Below are positions 7,177-14,556 of a stretch of 18,250 nucleotides of DNA, piece by piece. The translations under genes were made by a program, and so were the position numbers. The notes under the pieces are model-generated. The model worked only from the letters and a program-made list of their open reading frames with translations, made no database searches and was not told the DNA's origin. Every line of letters starts with the position of its first letter. Within the stretch, counting starts at the first letter, position 1. The stretch comes from Candidatus Hodarchaeota archaeon (GTDB lineage: Archaea; Asgardarchaeota; Heimdallarchaeia; Hodarchaeales; Hodarchaeaceae): the NCBI GenBank assembly GCA_016840305.1, contig JAEOSP010000335.1, positions 1 to 18,250 of the forward strand. Direction: 5' to 3'.

Positions 7177-7965
7177 CTAGCTAGGATCAGAAAGACGTAT
7201 CTTAGCTCTTTGCGCATCAGACTCCAATTTTTCTATTTCCTTCCAATCGGGTTCAAGATTTTGAAGGATCATAGTCTCCAACTTTGTGATCATAATCTCC
7301 TTTTTCTTGAGTCGTTTCTCTAAATCCTGAACAGCAACTATCCACTCTTTTAGACATCGAATAGCTTTTTTTCTTAACTCAGGATCGTCAGATAAGATCT
7401 TATACCATTTGATTAACTGTTCTACTTCATCTGAATTCGTAATACGGTCAATAACTAGATCCTCGATTCTTTTTCTGACATTGAGGGTATCTATGTCTGG
7501 AGGCGACGAAGAAGAAGGAAATTTGTATTTAGAAGGAACGCTGTTTATTCTTATACCATAAAATATCTCTACTTCACGTTTGAAAGCGTCCTTAATGTTT
7601 TCAGTGAATTCATGTTTACGGAAGATTGTCCACTTTTCTTCAAATGGGAAATGTAAAAAGTCCTTCCATATTTTAACAATTAGATCCATATTACTCCATG
7701 CTTCATCTGAAATATCTAGAGCTACGCAGAGACCAGCTAAGGTCAGGAAATGCATCGTCTTTCGCTGTCCAGATTTTCCTTCTACATCTCTCACTTTTAA
7801 TAAACCCATTTTTTTTAACGCTTTAGGGCCTGCATAGGCTGTGTTAGTATTCAGAGAAGCCTTAGCTATAAGGTCATAACCGTGGGTTGGACCATTCATT
7901 AAGATGTGAAGTAAAGCTGTTTCCGCGCTAGAGCTTAATGCTTTTCCCCTAAAATATTCGCTCAT
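7177..7965 (-). CDS. Winged-helix transcriptional regulator, PadR/MarR-like N-terminus
   Basis: This 262-aa protein has an N-terminal winged helix at residues 10-80: ALLHILMNGPTHGYDLI as the first helices, then LNTNTAYAGPKALKKMGLL as recognition helix and turn, and VEGKSGQRKTMHFLTLAGL as the wing. The remainder is predicted mostly helical and charged, with a C-terminal coiled coil (DLEKRLKKKEIMITKLETM), probably for dimerisation. A strong GGGAGG lies six bases before the ATG at 7965. It is divergent from the RHH gene at 8064, and five copies of a GGTGAATAT-type half-site fill the 98-base gap, so it is a candidate autoregulator and repressor of the replication-like operon. The RHH protein is the other candidate. 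Its family is clear only at winged-helix level. Confidence 0.75.
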   Translation of the reverse strand: MSEYFRGKALSSSAETALLHILMNGPTHGYDLIAKASLNTNTAYAGPKALKKMGLLKVRDVEGKSGQRKTMHFLTLAGLCVALDISDEAWSNMDLIVKIWKDFLHFPFEEKWTIFRKHEFTENIKDAFKREVEIFYGIRINSVPSKYKFPSSSSPPDIDTLNVRKRIEDLVIDRITNSDEVEQLIKWYKILSDDPELRKKAIRCLKEWIVAVQDLEKRLKKKEIMITKLETMILQNLEPDWKEIEKLESDAQRAKIRLSDPS

Positions 7966-7980
7966 CCCTTTCCTCCCAGG

Positions 7981-8037
7981 ATATTCACGTATATGATATT
8001 CACCCTGGTGAATATATTCATCTTCGATGGTGAATAT
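7981..8037. promoter_or_regulatory. Iterated operator: five ATATTCACC/GGTGAATAT half-sites between divergent regulator genes
   Basis: ATATTCAC occurs at 7981-7988. A perfect 20-bp palindrome, ATATTCACCCTGGTGAATAT, lies at 7996-8015. A second, imperfect pair is ATATTCATC at 8014-8022 with GGTGAATAT at 8029-8037. The sites cover both divergent promoters and overlap the TATA of the rightward one. This is the usual design of self-limiting control regions in plasmid and virus replication modules. The binding protein is either the winged-helix protein or the RHH protein. Confidence 0.7.
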
Positions 8038-8043
8038 ATTATA
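8033..8043 (+). promoter_or_regulatory. TATA box for the RHH/ATPase operon (leaderless start)
   Basis: AATATATTATA is centred about 26 bases before the ATG at 8064, and no SD precedes that ATG, so the mRNA probably begins at or next to the start codon. The last operator half-site overlaps the box. Confidence 0.55.
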
Positions 8044-8063
8044 CTTTGTTATTTCTTGATATC

Positions 8064-8303
8064 ATGAAACGATTCGTATCCTTCCAGGAGGATCCTGAGA
8101 TAGTGAACACGATTGATGAAATAGCCAAGATCCGAGGGATCAATCGCAGCGGTTTCATCCGTTCATGCATCCGTAGGGAAATTCAACGAACAAAGGAAGT
8201 TGAGTTGAAAAATGGGCAATACTGTAACTGGATGCCTTCCTCACGTAATTTAGGTGTTACGATAAGAGAACCACAGATACCAAAAAGATCAGGAAAGAGG
8301 TGA
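8064..8303 (+). CDS. Ribbon-helix-helix (CopG/Arc-type) DNA-binding protein
   Basis: This 79-aa protein opens with the RHH pattern: a short strand (MKRFVSFQED), helix 1 (EIVNTIDEIAKIRG), a turn with NRSG, and helix 2 (FIRSCIRREIQR). A polar tail follows. RHH proteins bind operator DNA as dimers through the strand pair and commonly control copy number or early genes of plasmids and viruses. The frame extends to a TTG at 8046, but ATG 8064 is preferred because it gives the RHH strand right at the N-terminus and fits a leaderless start from the TATA box. Its stop overlaps the ribosome binding site of the ATPase gene, so translation is probably coupled. Confidence 0.78.
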   Translation: MKRFVSFQEDPEIVNTIDEIAKIRGINRSGFIRSCIRREIQRTKEVELKNGQYCNWMPSSRNLGVTIREPQIPKRSGKR

Positions 8304-8311
8304 GAGGAAAA

Positions 8312-10078
8312 ATGAAGGCAGTCTCTAATGAAATAGGGATCGTATCTGTGGGTAACGAAGTTCATAGGTGTGAATGGAAAATTGTTGAGAACATCTCGAA
8401 ACAAGGATATTCCTACTCTACAAATGAGGGTTTAAGTTGTGGGCCCTTTACTGTTCAAGAAACTCATCAATCTGGTTTTTATGATAACGTAGCCAGCAAA
8501 CTTGGTCTGACTTCAAAAGATGTTTTGGAAGCACATCTTAGAAGCTTAAAAAGACCTACAAATATTGATGACCTCCTTGACATTTTTTCTTCAACAATAA
8601 AACGAGACAATCCAACGAAAGCAATACTATTCTTAGTTTTGCTATCTACATATACGGAAGAAAACCAACAAAACATAGCTCTACAAGCCGAATCTTCCTC
8701 CGGGAAAAGCTACATACCACTAGAACTAGCTTCATTTTTTCCACATAAAGACAAAAAAATAATTGCTTCAGCTTCGCCAACTGCATTCTTTCATGAAACA
8801 GGCACTCTTGTGGATGAAAATGGGAAAGAAATTAATCTCAAGGATCGACCAAGCAAAAATTCATCATCTGAAGAGAAGCATGAATGGGAAAAGCGACTTA
8901 GAACCAGTCGAATACTTGTTGACCTTGAACAGAAGATCCTAATCTTCCTAGATCAGCCACACTATATGCTCATGGAGAAACTCAGGTCTCTATTAAGCCA
9001 TGATCAGAAAGAGTTGGAATATAAGATCACTGATAAGACACAGAGATTTGGATTAAGGACTAAAAACGTCACAATACGAGGATACCCAACAATCATCTTC
9101 TGCAGCGCAAAGCTAAAACTTGATGAACAGGAGAAAACAAGGGTCTTTCTGCTTTCACCAGAGGTAGATGAAGAAAAGCTTCTTGAAAGCATATACCTTC
9201 TGGGAGAGAAACATGGAAACAGAGATCGCTTCAAAAACCTTCTCGAATCAGACTGTAGAAGACAATGGCTGAGAAACAGAGTTTACTTAATTCGCACAGC
9301 GGGAATAAGAGATGTAGTCATAGATGAATGGGACGAAGTATGTGAACGATTCCTGAAAAACCATCAAAACTTAACTCCTAGACATCAAAGAGATTTTCCA
9401 AGATTAATATCATTAATTAAGAGTTATGCTCTTCTCAACTGGGCTCACAGAGAATCATTACCCAATAAAAAAATAAGAGCTAATTCGGAAGATATCGAGG
9501 CTGGTTTCAGACTCTACAACCAGATAGCGAAACAAAATGAGTTAGGCTTATCACCTCACATTTATGAGATCCATCGGAAAGTCATCAGACCAAACTTAAA
9601 TCCGGATATTGGTCTTCACCGAAAAACAATCCAACAAGAATATTTCAGAGCATACCATCGAGCCCTTCCCGACGAAAAGCTGAGAAGGGAAATTCTACCA
9701 TCCTTAGAGGCAGCAGGGCTCATTCTTCAAGACCTTGACCCAAATGATAGGCGTCGAAGATTAGTATACTCCCCAGATCCTTCCCCTATTTCGTCTGAAA
9801 ATGTTGATGAGCTAAAAGAAGAAAATAGGGGGAATATCAGGGGAATAAAAGAAATTGAAGATGAAGAGCATTCAGCTTCGAGATCTTTGAGTGTTTCTGA
9901 AATTATTAATCAACTGAAGAATTTGCTACCAGAGAAGTTCATGAGAAGCGATTTTGTTGAACATGCTATTCAGCTTGGAATGAATGAAAACAATGCAGAC
10001 AAGTTGTTTTGGAGGCTTATAGACGAAGAAGGGAGGATACTCATGGATCCTGAGGGTTTCTGGAGATGGGTTAATTGA
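8312..10078 (+). CDS. AAA+/MCM-like P-loop ATPase, probable element replication helicase
   Basis: This 588-aa protein has a central ATPase domain. Walker A reads AESSSGKS (residues 126-133), with Ala in place of the first Gly, and Walker B reads KILIFLDQP with D214. RSLLSHDQKELEYKITDK follows, then a sensor-1-like strand TIIFCSA and an arginine-finger-like EQEKTRVFLLSP. The C-terminal half contains winged-helix-like segments: TIQQEYFRAY to LEAAGLIL near residues 435-475, and SVSEIINQLKNLLPEKF to RWV at the very end. This layout fits MCM-related or superfamily-3-like helicase proteins carried by archaeal plasmids and integrated elements. ATG 8312 is chosen over GTG 8300 because GAGGTGA (8297-8303) sits eight bases upstream. 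It lies in an operon with RHH proteins on both sides. A role in unwinding at the element's origin is inferred. Confidence 0.7.
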   Translation: MKAVSNEIGIVSVGNEVHRCEWKIVENISKQGYSYSTNEGLSCGPFTVQETHQSGFYDNVASKLGLTSKDVLEAHLRSLKRPTNIDDLLDIFSSTIKRDNPTKAILFLVLLSTYTEENQQNIALQAESSSGKSYIPLELASFFPHKDKKIIASASPTAFFHETGTLVDENGKEINLKDRPSKNSSSEEKHEWEKRLRTSRILVDLEQKILIFLDQPHYMLMEKLRSLLSHDQKELEYKITDKTQRFGLRTKNVTIRGYPTIIFCSAKLKLDEQEKTRVFLLSPEVDEEKLLESIYLLGEKHGNRDRFKNLLESDCRRQWLRNRVYLIRTAGIRDVVIDEWDEVCERFLKNHQNLTPRHQRDFPRLISLIKSYALLNWAHRESLPNKKIRANSEDIEAGFRLYNQIAKQNELGLSPHIYEIHRKVIRPNLNPDIGLHRKTIQQEYFRAYHRALPDEKLRREILPSLEAAGLILQDLDPNDRRRRLVYSPDPSPISSENVDELKEENRGNIRGIKEIEDEEHSASRSLSVSEIINQLKNLLPEKFMRSDFVEHAIQLGMNENNADKLFWRLIDEEGRILMDPEGFWRWVN

Positions 10079-10098
10079 AAAAAGGTGAAGTGAGGTAG

Positions 10099-10362
10099 TT
10101 GAGGGGGAGTTTTGAGAGATCTGTGGAGAAGTTGGATGTAAAGTTGGGTGAAAGTTCAAGGGATGTCTATCTTAGTTACGTTGGTCGAGTGTTGGATATG
10201 GCCATCTACAAGTTTGAGCACAGGCAGACCAAGAATCGGGAGCGCATTGCTTGGGGTCGGTTAATCGTTCAGGCTGTTTCAGCTGGAAACCTGGTTTTGA
10301 GAGATCAAGACCTGGAGGAGCTGGCTGAGAGGGTGAAAGCAGTGGAGGAGAGGCTGCCATGA
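10099..10362 (+). CDS. Small helical protein of unknown function
   Basis: This 87-aa, predicted all-helical protein has no known motif. A conserved-looking middle (LSYVGRVLDMAIYKFEHRQTKNRERIAWGRL) is followed by IVQAVSAGNLVLRDQDL and a C-terminal charged helix LEELAERVKAVEERL. TTG at 10099 is supported by GGTGA at 10084-10088. The gene lies 20 bases after the ATPase, and its stop overlaps the next ATG. The operon position suggests a partner of the ATPase or of the next protein. An origin-binding or helicase-loading accessory role is possible but not shown. Confidence 0.7.
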   Translation: MRGSFERSVEKLDVKLGESSRDVYLSYVGRVLDMAIYKFEHRQTKNRERIAWGRLIVQAVSAGNLVLRDQDLEELAERVKAVEERLP

Positions 10363-11003
10363 GCAAGAGCCAGTTCAGACGACTCGTTGACAGTCTTGAA
10401 AAGAGGACTGATGAGCGCCTCGACGAGGAAGTCAGAGACATCTTTCGACGATATGGATGGGATTTTAAACGTATAATTGAACAAGGAAGCACCTATGAAC
10501 TGGAGACAATCGACAAGTGGTCTTCACCTAAAATTAGGGAAGTCATTGAAGATGTTTGGCCTATTTTGATGCCCTCGCTTTTTCAATTATTTTTAGAGCA
10601 TTGCGTTTACACAGCAATATTGGACATTAATCCAAAAAATGAGGATGAAGACCTTATGAGGCACTTTGACTTGCTTTACAATGAGATTTTGTATCCAGAT
10701 CTCTGGCGACAGTTTAAAGAAGAGTCTATGGGTGCTCCAGAAATTGGTGAAGAGGGATGGGATACATGGGGAATCTCCAAAGAACTCCAGGAAGAATTCA
10801 AGGTCGCTAATGCGGATATTGAGTCTAGGAAGGAAAAGATACGGGGGAAAATGATTGAGGAGTATAAAGAGGAGATCAAGCTTCTTAGAGAGGAAGGAAG
10901 CCTCGAAGCTGCTAGAGAGATGGAAGAAACCTTAACAGAAGTTGAGAACTGTGAATCAAGATTGCTTGATTTCAAAGAAAAGGCAGGTGTCATCATTCAA
11001 TGA
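10359..11003 (+). CDS. Predicted helical protein of unknown function
   Basis: This 214-aa protein is mostly helical and acidic. The N-terminal third is amphipathic (RLVDSLEKRTDERLDEEVRD). The middle has aromatic-rich helices (VWPILMPSLFQLFLEHCVY; LLYNEILYPDLWRQF). The last 70 residues are a probable coiled coil (KMIEEYKEEIKLLREEGSL onward). No catalytic motif or membrane anchor is convincing, although the LFQLFLEH stretch is hydrophobic. It starts with an ATG overlapping the previous stop (ATGA) after a GAGAGG ribosome site and overlaps the next gene in the same way, so these genes are translated as a coupled set. It is unlike any family I recognise. Confidence 0.7.
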   Translation: MSKSQFRRLVDSLEKRTDERLDEEVRDIFRRYGWDFKRIIEQGSTYELETIDKWSSPKIREVIEDVWPILMPSLFQLFLEHCVYTAILDINPKNEDEDLMRHFDLLYNEILYPDLWRQFKEESMGAPEIGEEGWDTWGISKELQEEFKVANADIESRKEKIRGKMIEEYKEEIKLLREEGSLEAAREMEETLTEVENCESRLLDFKEKAGVIIQ

Positions 11004-11218
11004 AGAGGAAAAACGATGAAAAGAGCCCAAGCGTCAGGATCAATACAACAGTAAAAGGTGAACCTGCAAGGTGGCTGGAAGAATGGAAGCGGAGAGGACT
11101 AGTGACAAGTTACACAGACGCCATCATACAGGCTCTGAGGACATTCAACGAGAAGATTACGGAGCAAGACCTGAAGTCAGCTCAACTCTCAAACATAAAA
11201 GTTGAAGAGGATTGGTAG
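11000..11218 (+). CDS. Second ribbon-helix-helix-like DNA-binding protein
   Basis: This 72-aa protein has an RHH-like core. A basic strand (SVRINTTVKG) is followed by helix 1 (EPARWLEEWKRRG), a turn (LVTSY) and helix 2 (TDAIIQALRTFNEKI). A short acidic tail ends it. Helix 1 is longer than in classical CopG proteins. It is the last gene of the RHH-ATPase operon, coupled by an ATGA overlap, and converges on the next gene with 8 bases between stops. Two RHH proteins at the two ends of one operon suggest separate control targets, or control plus partition. Partition is speculative, as no ParA-type ATPase is seen. Confidence 0.65.
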   Translation: MKRKNDEKSPSVRINTTVKGEPARWLEEWKRRGLVTSYTDAIIQALRTFNEKITEQDLKSAQLSNIKVEEDW

Positions 11219-11226
11219 TTACATAG

Positions 11227-11643
11227 TTATAAATCATCTAATGAATTAGCTTTAATAAAACGAGATAATCTAACTCTTTTTGTGCTTTGTGCTTTCCAAG
11301 GACATTTTCCAAGAGGGATTACCTTCTCTAATCTTCTTAAAGAATCATCACATAGAAGAATTAACTTTTTATCAATATCTTTACTTGCTACAGGGATATT
11401 ATCAACTTTATTAGCATAAATGACTTTTTTCACTTTTCCAAAATACATGATCTTTGATTCAGGTCGAGATACATATATTGCTAAATAATCTGGACGTTTC
11501 TTAATACGAAGATATCCCCAAGCATTATATTTTTTTAAAAAATTTATACCCTCAAGTCTTGATGGAGTAACTAACACTATACCCTCACTTAATTTTTGAA
11601 GTTCGCTTACGGAAATAGTAGGAAGCTTCGCCATATCAACCAA
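11227..11643 (-). CDS. Small beta-rich protein, possibly PUA/EVE-like, divergent from the restriction operon
   Basis: This 138-aa protein has an N-terminal helix (SVSELQKLSEGIVLVTPSR) followed by alternating strands: YLRIKKRPDYLAIYVSR, then SKIMYFGKVKKVIYAN. A basic C-terminus follows (PWKAQSTKRVRLSRFIKA). The pattern of a strand with YLAIYVS, then a Gly-containing MYFGKV strand, looks like beta-barrel folds of the PUA/EVE type that read modified bases. I cannot confirm this from sequence alone. TTG 11643 is preferred because GGTGAT sits eight bases upstream; ATG 11634 is an alternative. It is transcribed away from the methyltransferases across a 355-base region. A modified-base-binding accessory or regulator of the restriction system is an inference. 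Confidence 0.55.
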   Translation of the reverse strand: MVDMAKLPTISVSELQKLSEGIVLVTPSRLEGINFLKKYNAWGYLRIKKRPDYLAIYVSRPESKIMYFGKVKKVIYANKVDNIPVASKDIDKKLILLCDDSLRRLEKVIPLGKCPWKAQSTKRVRLSRFIKANSLDDL

Positions 11644-11703
11644 TATCTTTTATCACCACATTTAAGTTTCCTCATTATAAGGAAGTGGGGCCTCTAAGAC
11701 ATG

Positions 11704-11717
11704 AAGTCTATAGACTT
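11704..11717. promoter_or_regulatory. Perfect palindrome AAGTCTATAGACTT
   Basis: The 14-bp sequence is self-complementary and lies in the divergent region, closer to the small gene than to the methyltransferase. Its GTCTATAGAC core resembles the control-boxes of some restriction-modification systems, but no C-protein gene is visible, so the binding factor is unknown. Confidence 0.4.
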
Positions 11718-11968
11718 ATACCCTTTGTTAATAATTATAATCAAATATGAAATGATAATACCATTACCAAATTGGGTAATACAATGTTACTTAATCTCCG
11801 GTAATTAATTAATGAAGAACTTTAATGTGAAAGTGCTCTACAAATGTTAAACTACAATAAAAGAAATAGTTATTTTAAAAATGCTACAATCTAGATAGAT
11901 AGAGGTGAAATTACATCCTTTGACATCCGTAATAGGATATGCAAATTAAAAAAAACCAAACTAAGCTG

Positions 11969-11978
11969 TAAAATAATT
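11969..11978 (+). promoter_or_regulatory. TATA box of the restriction-modification operon (leaderless start)
   Basis: TAAAATAATT is centred about 25 bases before ATG 11999. There is no SD between them, which fits a leaderless transcript. Confidence 0.45.
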
Positions 11979-11998
11979 GATAGTAAAAAGTTGATATA

Positions 11999-13279
11999 AT
12001 GAATATTGAGATTTCAAATTCATTTTTTAATATGTATAAGAAATTTGATCTAGAGTTTAACACTCATGAAGATTGGTCATATGAGTATTTAGTTAATTTC
12101 TCAAAAACTAAAGACGAGCCAATACACAGATGGTATTATTTTCAAGAGGGATTTTCTCCAAAACTTGTATCGAATATTTTTAAACATCTCAACGTTAAGG
12201 AAGAAAAAAAATATGTTTTTGATCCTTTTGCTGGTTCGGGAACAACGTTAGTAGTTGCAAAACAAAAAAAAATGAAGTCTTTAGGGTATGAAATTAATCC
12301 TTTTAGTGCATTTATAATAAAAATAAAAACGCGAAATTATGATCATAAAGAAATTGAACAAATAAAAGGATTCGTAATACCACACTTCAAATCTAATCAT
12401 CAAGATGTCACAAAAAAATATGAGCTAAAAATTATTAACAAATTATTTAATAGAGAAAAATTAGAAAAAATCGAATTTTTAAAGCAAGAGATCAGAAAAA
12501 TCAAAAACGAAAAAGTTAGAGATCTACTTTTTGGTGCTTTTCTATCAATTTTAGAAGATGTTTCAAATTATAGAAAAGGTGGGAATGGCTTAAAGAAAAA
12601 AACAGTGAAAGTTGACTTAGATCCCTTTGAACAGTTTGAACAAAAATTGATTCAAATATCTGAGGATGTTGATGACTCAAATAATGACTACGAACCCATT
12701 ATAATAAATGATTCATGTTTGAATCTTGAAAAAATCGCTATGCCAAATATCGATATTTCAATATTTTCTCCACCATATGCTAATTGTTTCGATCCTTTTG
12801 AAGTATATAAGATCGAATTATGGTTAGGCGATTATGTTTCATCATATAAGGAACTTCGAAAATTGCGTAAGACGGCTTTAGCATCCAATTTAAGCGCGGA
12901 TTTGAATAGAAAGATTGACGCTGAACATAGAACTGAATTATTATCGAAAATTCTTAGTTATTTAAATAAACAAGAACTTTGGGATAAAAGAATACCAAGA
13001 ATGTTAGATTATTATTTTTATGATATGTCCCAGCTACTGAAGATGCTTTACCAAAAAACAAAAGACGAGGGGTATACTGTAATAGTAGTAGGAAATTCAG
13101 CTTATGGAAATTTGACTATCCCAGTAGATATTATATTATCTCAACTTGGAAAAAAAGTAGGATTCACAGTAAAAGAAATCATTGTTGCCAGAAGAAACGA
13201 AACGAGTTCTCAACAATATAATAAACTTGGTTCTCTATTGGAATATATTAGAGAAAGCATAATTGTGTTAAAAAAATGA
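11999..13279 (+). CDS. DNA methyltransferase 1 (SPPY amino-methyltransferase)
   Basis: This 426-aa AdoMet-dependent DNA methyltransferase acts on an exocyclic amino group (N4-cytosine or N6-adenine). AdoMet motif I reads FDPFAGSGTTLVVAK near residue 74, followed by the motif II acidic strand LGYEINPFSAF. Catalytic motif IV reads FSPPYANCFDPF near 256; SPPY is the form most often seen in N4-cytosine enzymes but does not decide the base. About 180 residues between them (KLFNREKLEKIEFLKQEI onward) are helical and could hold target recognition. A later strand (YTVIVVGNSAYGNLTIPVD) completes the fold. Motif I before motif IV fits the alpha or gamma arrangement. It is the first gene of the operon and overlaps the next by four bases. 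Its role is to protect host DNA from the adjacent endonuclease, probably on one strand of an asymmetric site. Confidence 0.86.
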   Translation: MNIEISNSFFNMYKKFDLEFNTHEDWSYEYLVNFSKTKDEPIHRWYYFQEGFSPKLVSNIFKHLNVKEEKKYVFDPFAGSGTTLVVAKQKKMKSLGYEINPFSAFIIKIKTRNYDHKEIEQIKGFVIPHFKSNHQDVTKKYELKIINKLFNREKLEKIEFLKQEIRKIKNEKVRDLLFGAFLSILEDVSNYRKGGNGLKKKTVKVDLDPFEQFEQKLIQISEDVDDSNNDYEPIIINDSCLNLEKIAMPNIDISIFSPPYANCFDPFEVYKIELWLGDYVSSYKELRKLRKTALASNLSADLNRKIDAEHRTELLSKILSYLNKQELWDKRIPRMLDYYFYDMSQLLKMLYQKTKDEGYTVIVVGNSAYGNLTIPVDIILSQLGKKVGFTVKEIIVARRNETSSQQYNKLGSLLEYIRESIIVLKK

Positions 13280-14556
13280 ACAACACCTTAATTCAAATTA
13301 CTGAGATTCCAGAAAATGTCGAATATAATTCAGTATTTGAAATAATATCGAATAAAGTGAATTATTATACTCATGGATTTTTTAAATACCCATGTAAATT
13401 CATTCCTCATATTCCCCGATGGGCGATATTAAAATACACCAAACGAGGACAGCTAATTTTAGATCCTTTTGCAGGTTCAGGAACCACACTTGTTGAGGCA
13501 ATCCTCTATGGTAGAAACGCATTAGGTGTAGATTTTGACAAATTAAGCCAACTATTGTGTAGAGCAAAAACCACAACACTGTCAGAGAAACAAATAAAAT
13601 ATTTGAAAAATAATAAACCAAAATTATTTGCTAGAAAGGCGATTAAAAATCCATTCAAACCAGATTTACATAATATTAATCACTGGTTCCCCTCAAATAA
13701 CATCATTCAATTATCTTACTTAAAAGAAGCAATTGATGACATATACAAACATACACAAGACGAAAAAATCCATAATTTTCTTCTAGTATGTTTCGCGTCA
13801 ATAATCAAAAAGTGCTCTTATGCTGATGATACATCTCCAAAACCATATGTATCCACGAGAATAAAAAAAATACCACTTGATGTTCAAGAGACATTTCTTA
13901 AAGTCATGAATACTTATCTCAAAGCGATTTCAGAGTATTTAGGAGAAAATAGTGAGGTCAAATTTGGAAAAGCATCATTAATTGCCGAAGATGCTCGTGA
14001 CATTAATATTCCAGAATACATTAATCGAGTCAATTTGGCTGTAACATCGCCCCCCTATATTAACGCCTTTGATTATGTCAGATCCCTAAGACTCGAAAAC
14101 GCTTGGTTGGGTTATTATGGAGATAAAAATATAATTGAAATAAAAAGAAAACAGGTTGGAACCGAATTTATTTCTTCAAGTGTGTATTCGAAAACAATCG
14201 AAAAAACTGGAAATCTAAAATTAGATACAATACTCAAAAACATATATGAACAAGATAAAAAACGTGCTCATGTCGTCATGAAATTTTTCGAAGACATGGA
14301 TAAGAACTTTGCAGAAGTTAATCGACTATTAAAAAACGACGCTCACTATGTTGTAGTAATTGGGGATAGTAGGATAAGAGGGGTTACAGTCCCAACTCAT
14401 GAAATTTTGATTGATGTTGCTAAAAGAAGAGGCTTTAGACTGGAAAATATCTTTTCGTATATTATTAAAAATAGATACTTGAGAATACCCCGTTCGGGAA
14501 GAGGGGGACTAATCAAAAAAGACTGGGTAATTGACCTGGTGAAAAAGAGTGACTAA
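13276..14556 (+). CDS. DNA methyltransferase 2 (SPPY amino-methyltransferase)
   Basis: This is a second AdoMet-dependent DNA methyltransferase, also 426 aa, with the same motif order as its neighbour. HGFFKYPCKFIPHIPRWAI comes first. Motif I is LDPFAGSGTTLVEAI near residue 62, with GVDFDKLSQLL as the acidic strand after it. Motif IV is VTSPPYINAFDYVRSLRL near 258, and VVVIGDSRIRGVTVPTHEI is the late strand. Sequence outside the motifs differs from methyltransferase 1, so the two are distant paralogs and probably have different strand or base specificity. ATG overlaps the previous stop (ATGA), and its own end overlaps the endonuclease gene. Two separate methyltransferases beside one type IIS-like nuclease are what an asymmetric target needs. 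Confidence 0.87.
   Translation: MNNTLIQITEIPENVEYNSVFEIISNKVNYYTHGFFKYPCKFIPHIPRWAILKYTKRGQLILDPFAGSGTTLVEAILYGRNALGVDFDKLSQLLCRAKTTTLSEKQIKYLKNNKPKLFARKAIKNPFKPDLHNINHWFPSNNIIQLSYLKEAIDDIYKHTQDEKIHNFLLVCFASIIKKCSYADDTSPKPYVSTRIKKIPLDVQETFLKVMNTYLKAISEYLGENSEVKFGKASLIAEDARDINIPEYINRVNLAVTSPPYINAFDYVRSLRLENAWLGYYGDKNIIEIKRKQVGTEFISSSVYSKTIEKTGNLKLDTILKNIYEQDKKRAHVVMKFFEDMDKNFAEVNRLLKNDAHYVVVIGDSRIRGVTVPTHEILIDVAKRRGFRLENIFSYIIKNRYLRIPRSGRGGLIKKDWVIDLVKKSD

Larger units (their letters stand above)
11644..11998. promoter_or_regulatory. Palindrome-rich divergent regulatory region of the restriction island
   Basis: No convincing gene lies in these 355 bases. Contents are TTCCT/AGGAA arms around 11670-11685, a perfect 14-bp palindrome AAGTCTATAGACTT at 11704-11717, and an imperfect inverted repeat ATTACC (11763-11768) with GGTAAT (11775-11780). 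Another GGTAAT lies about 25 bases on. TAAAATAATT at 11969-11978 is centred 25 bases before the methyltransferase ATG. These look like promoter and operator elements for both divergent genes. Confidence 0.5.

Noticed and set aside
2340..7195. Recurring AGCTAG/TAGCTA strings near gene ends (about 2350, 2400, 4190, 4270, 7170)
   Set aside because: Short, variable and partly made of stop codons (TAG/TAA) on the minus strand. Likely chance in A/T-rich DNA; no common flanking structure.
10676..10996. 106-aa minus-strand frame, and similar frames at 10172-10492 and 8479-8676
   Set aside because: They are serine-rich reading of the complement of acidic coding sequence, shadows of the operon genes.
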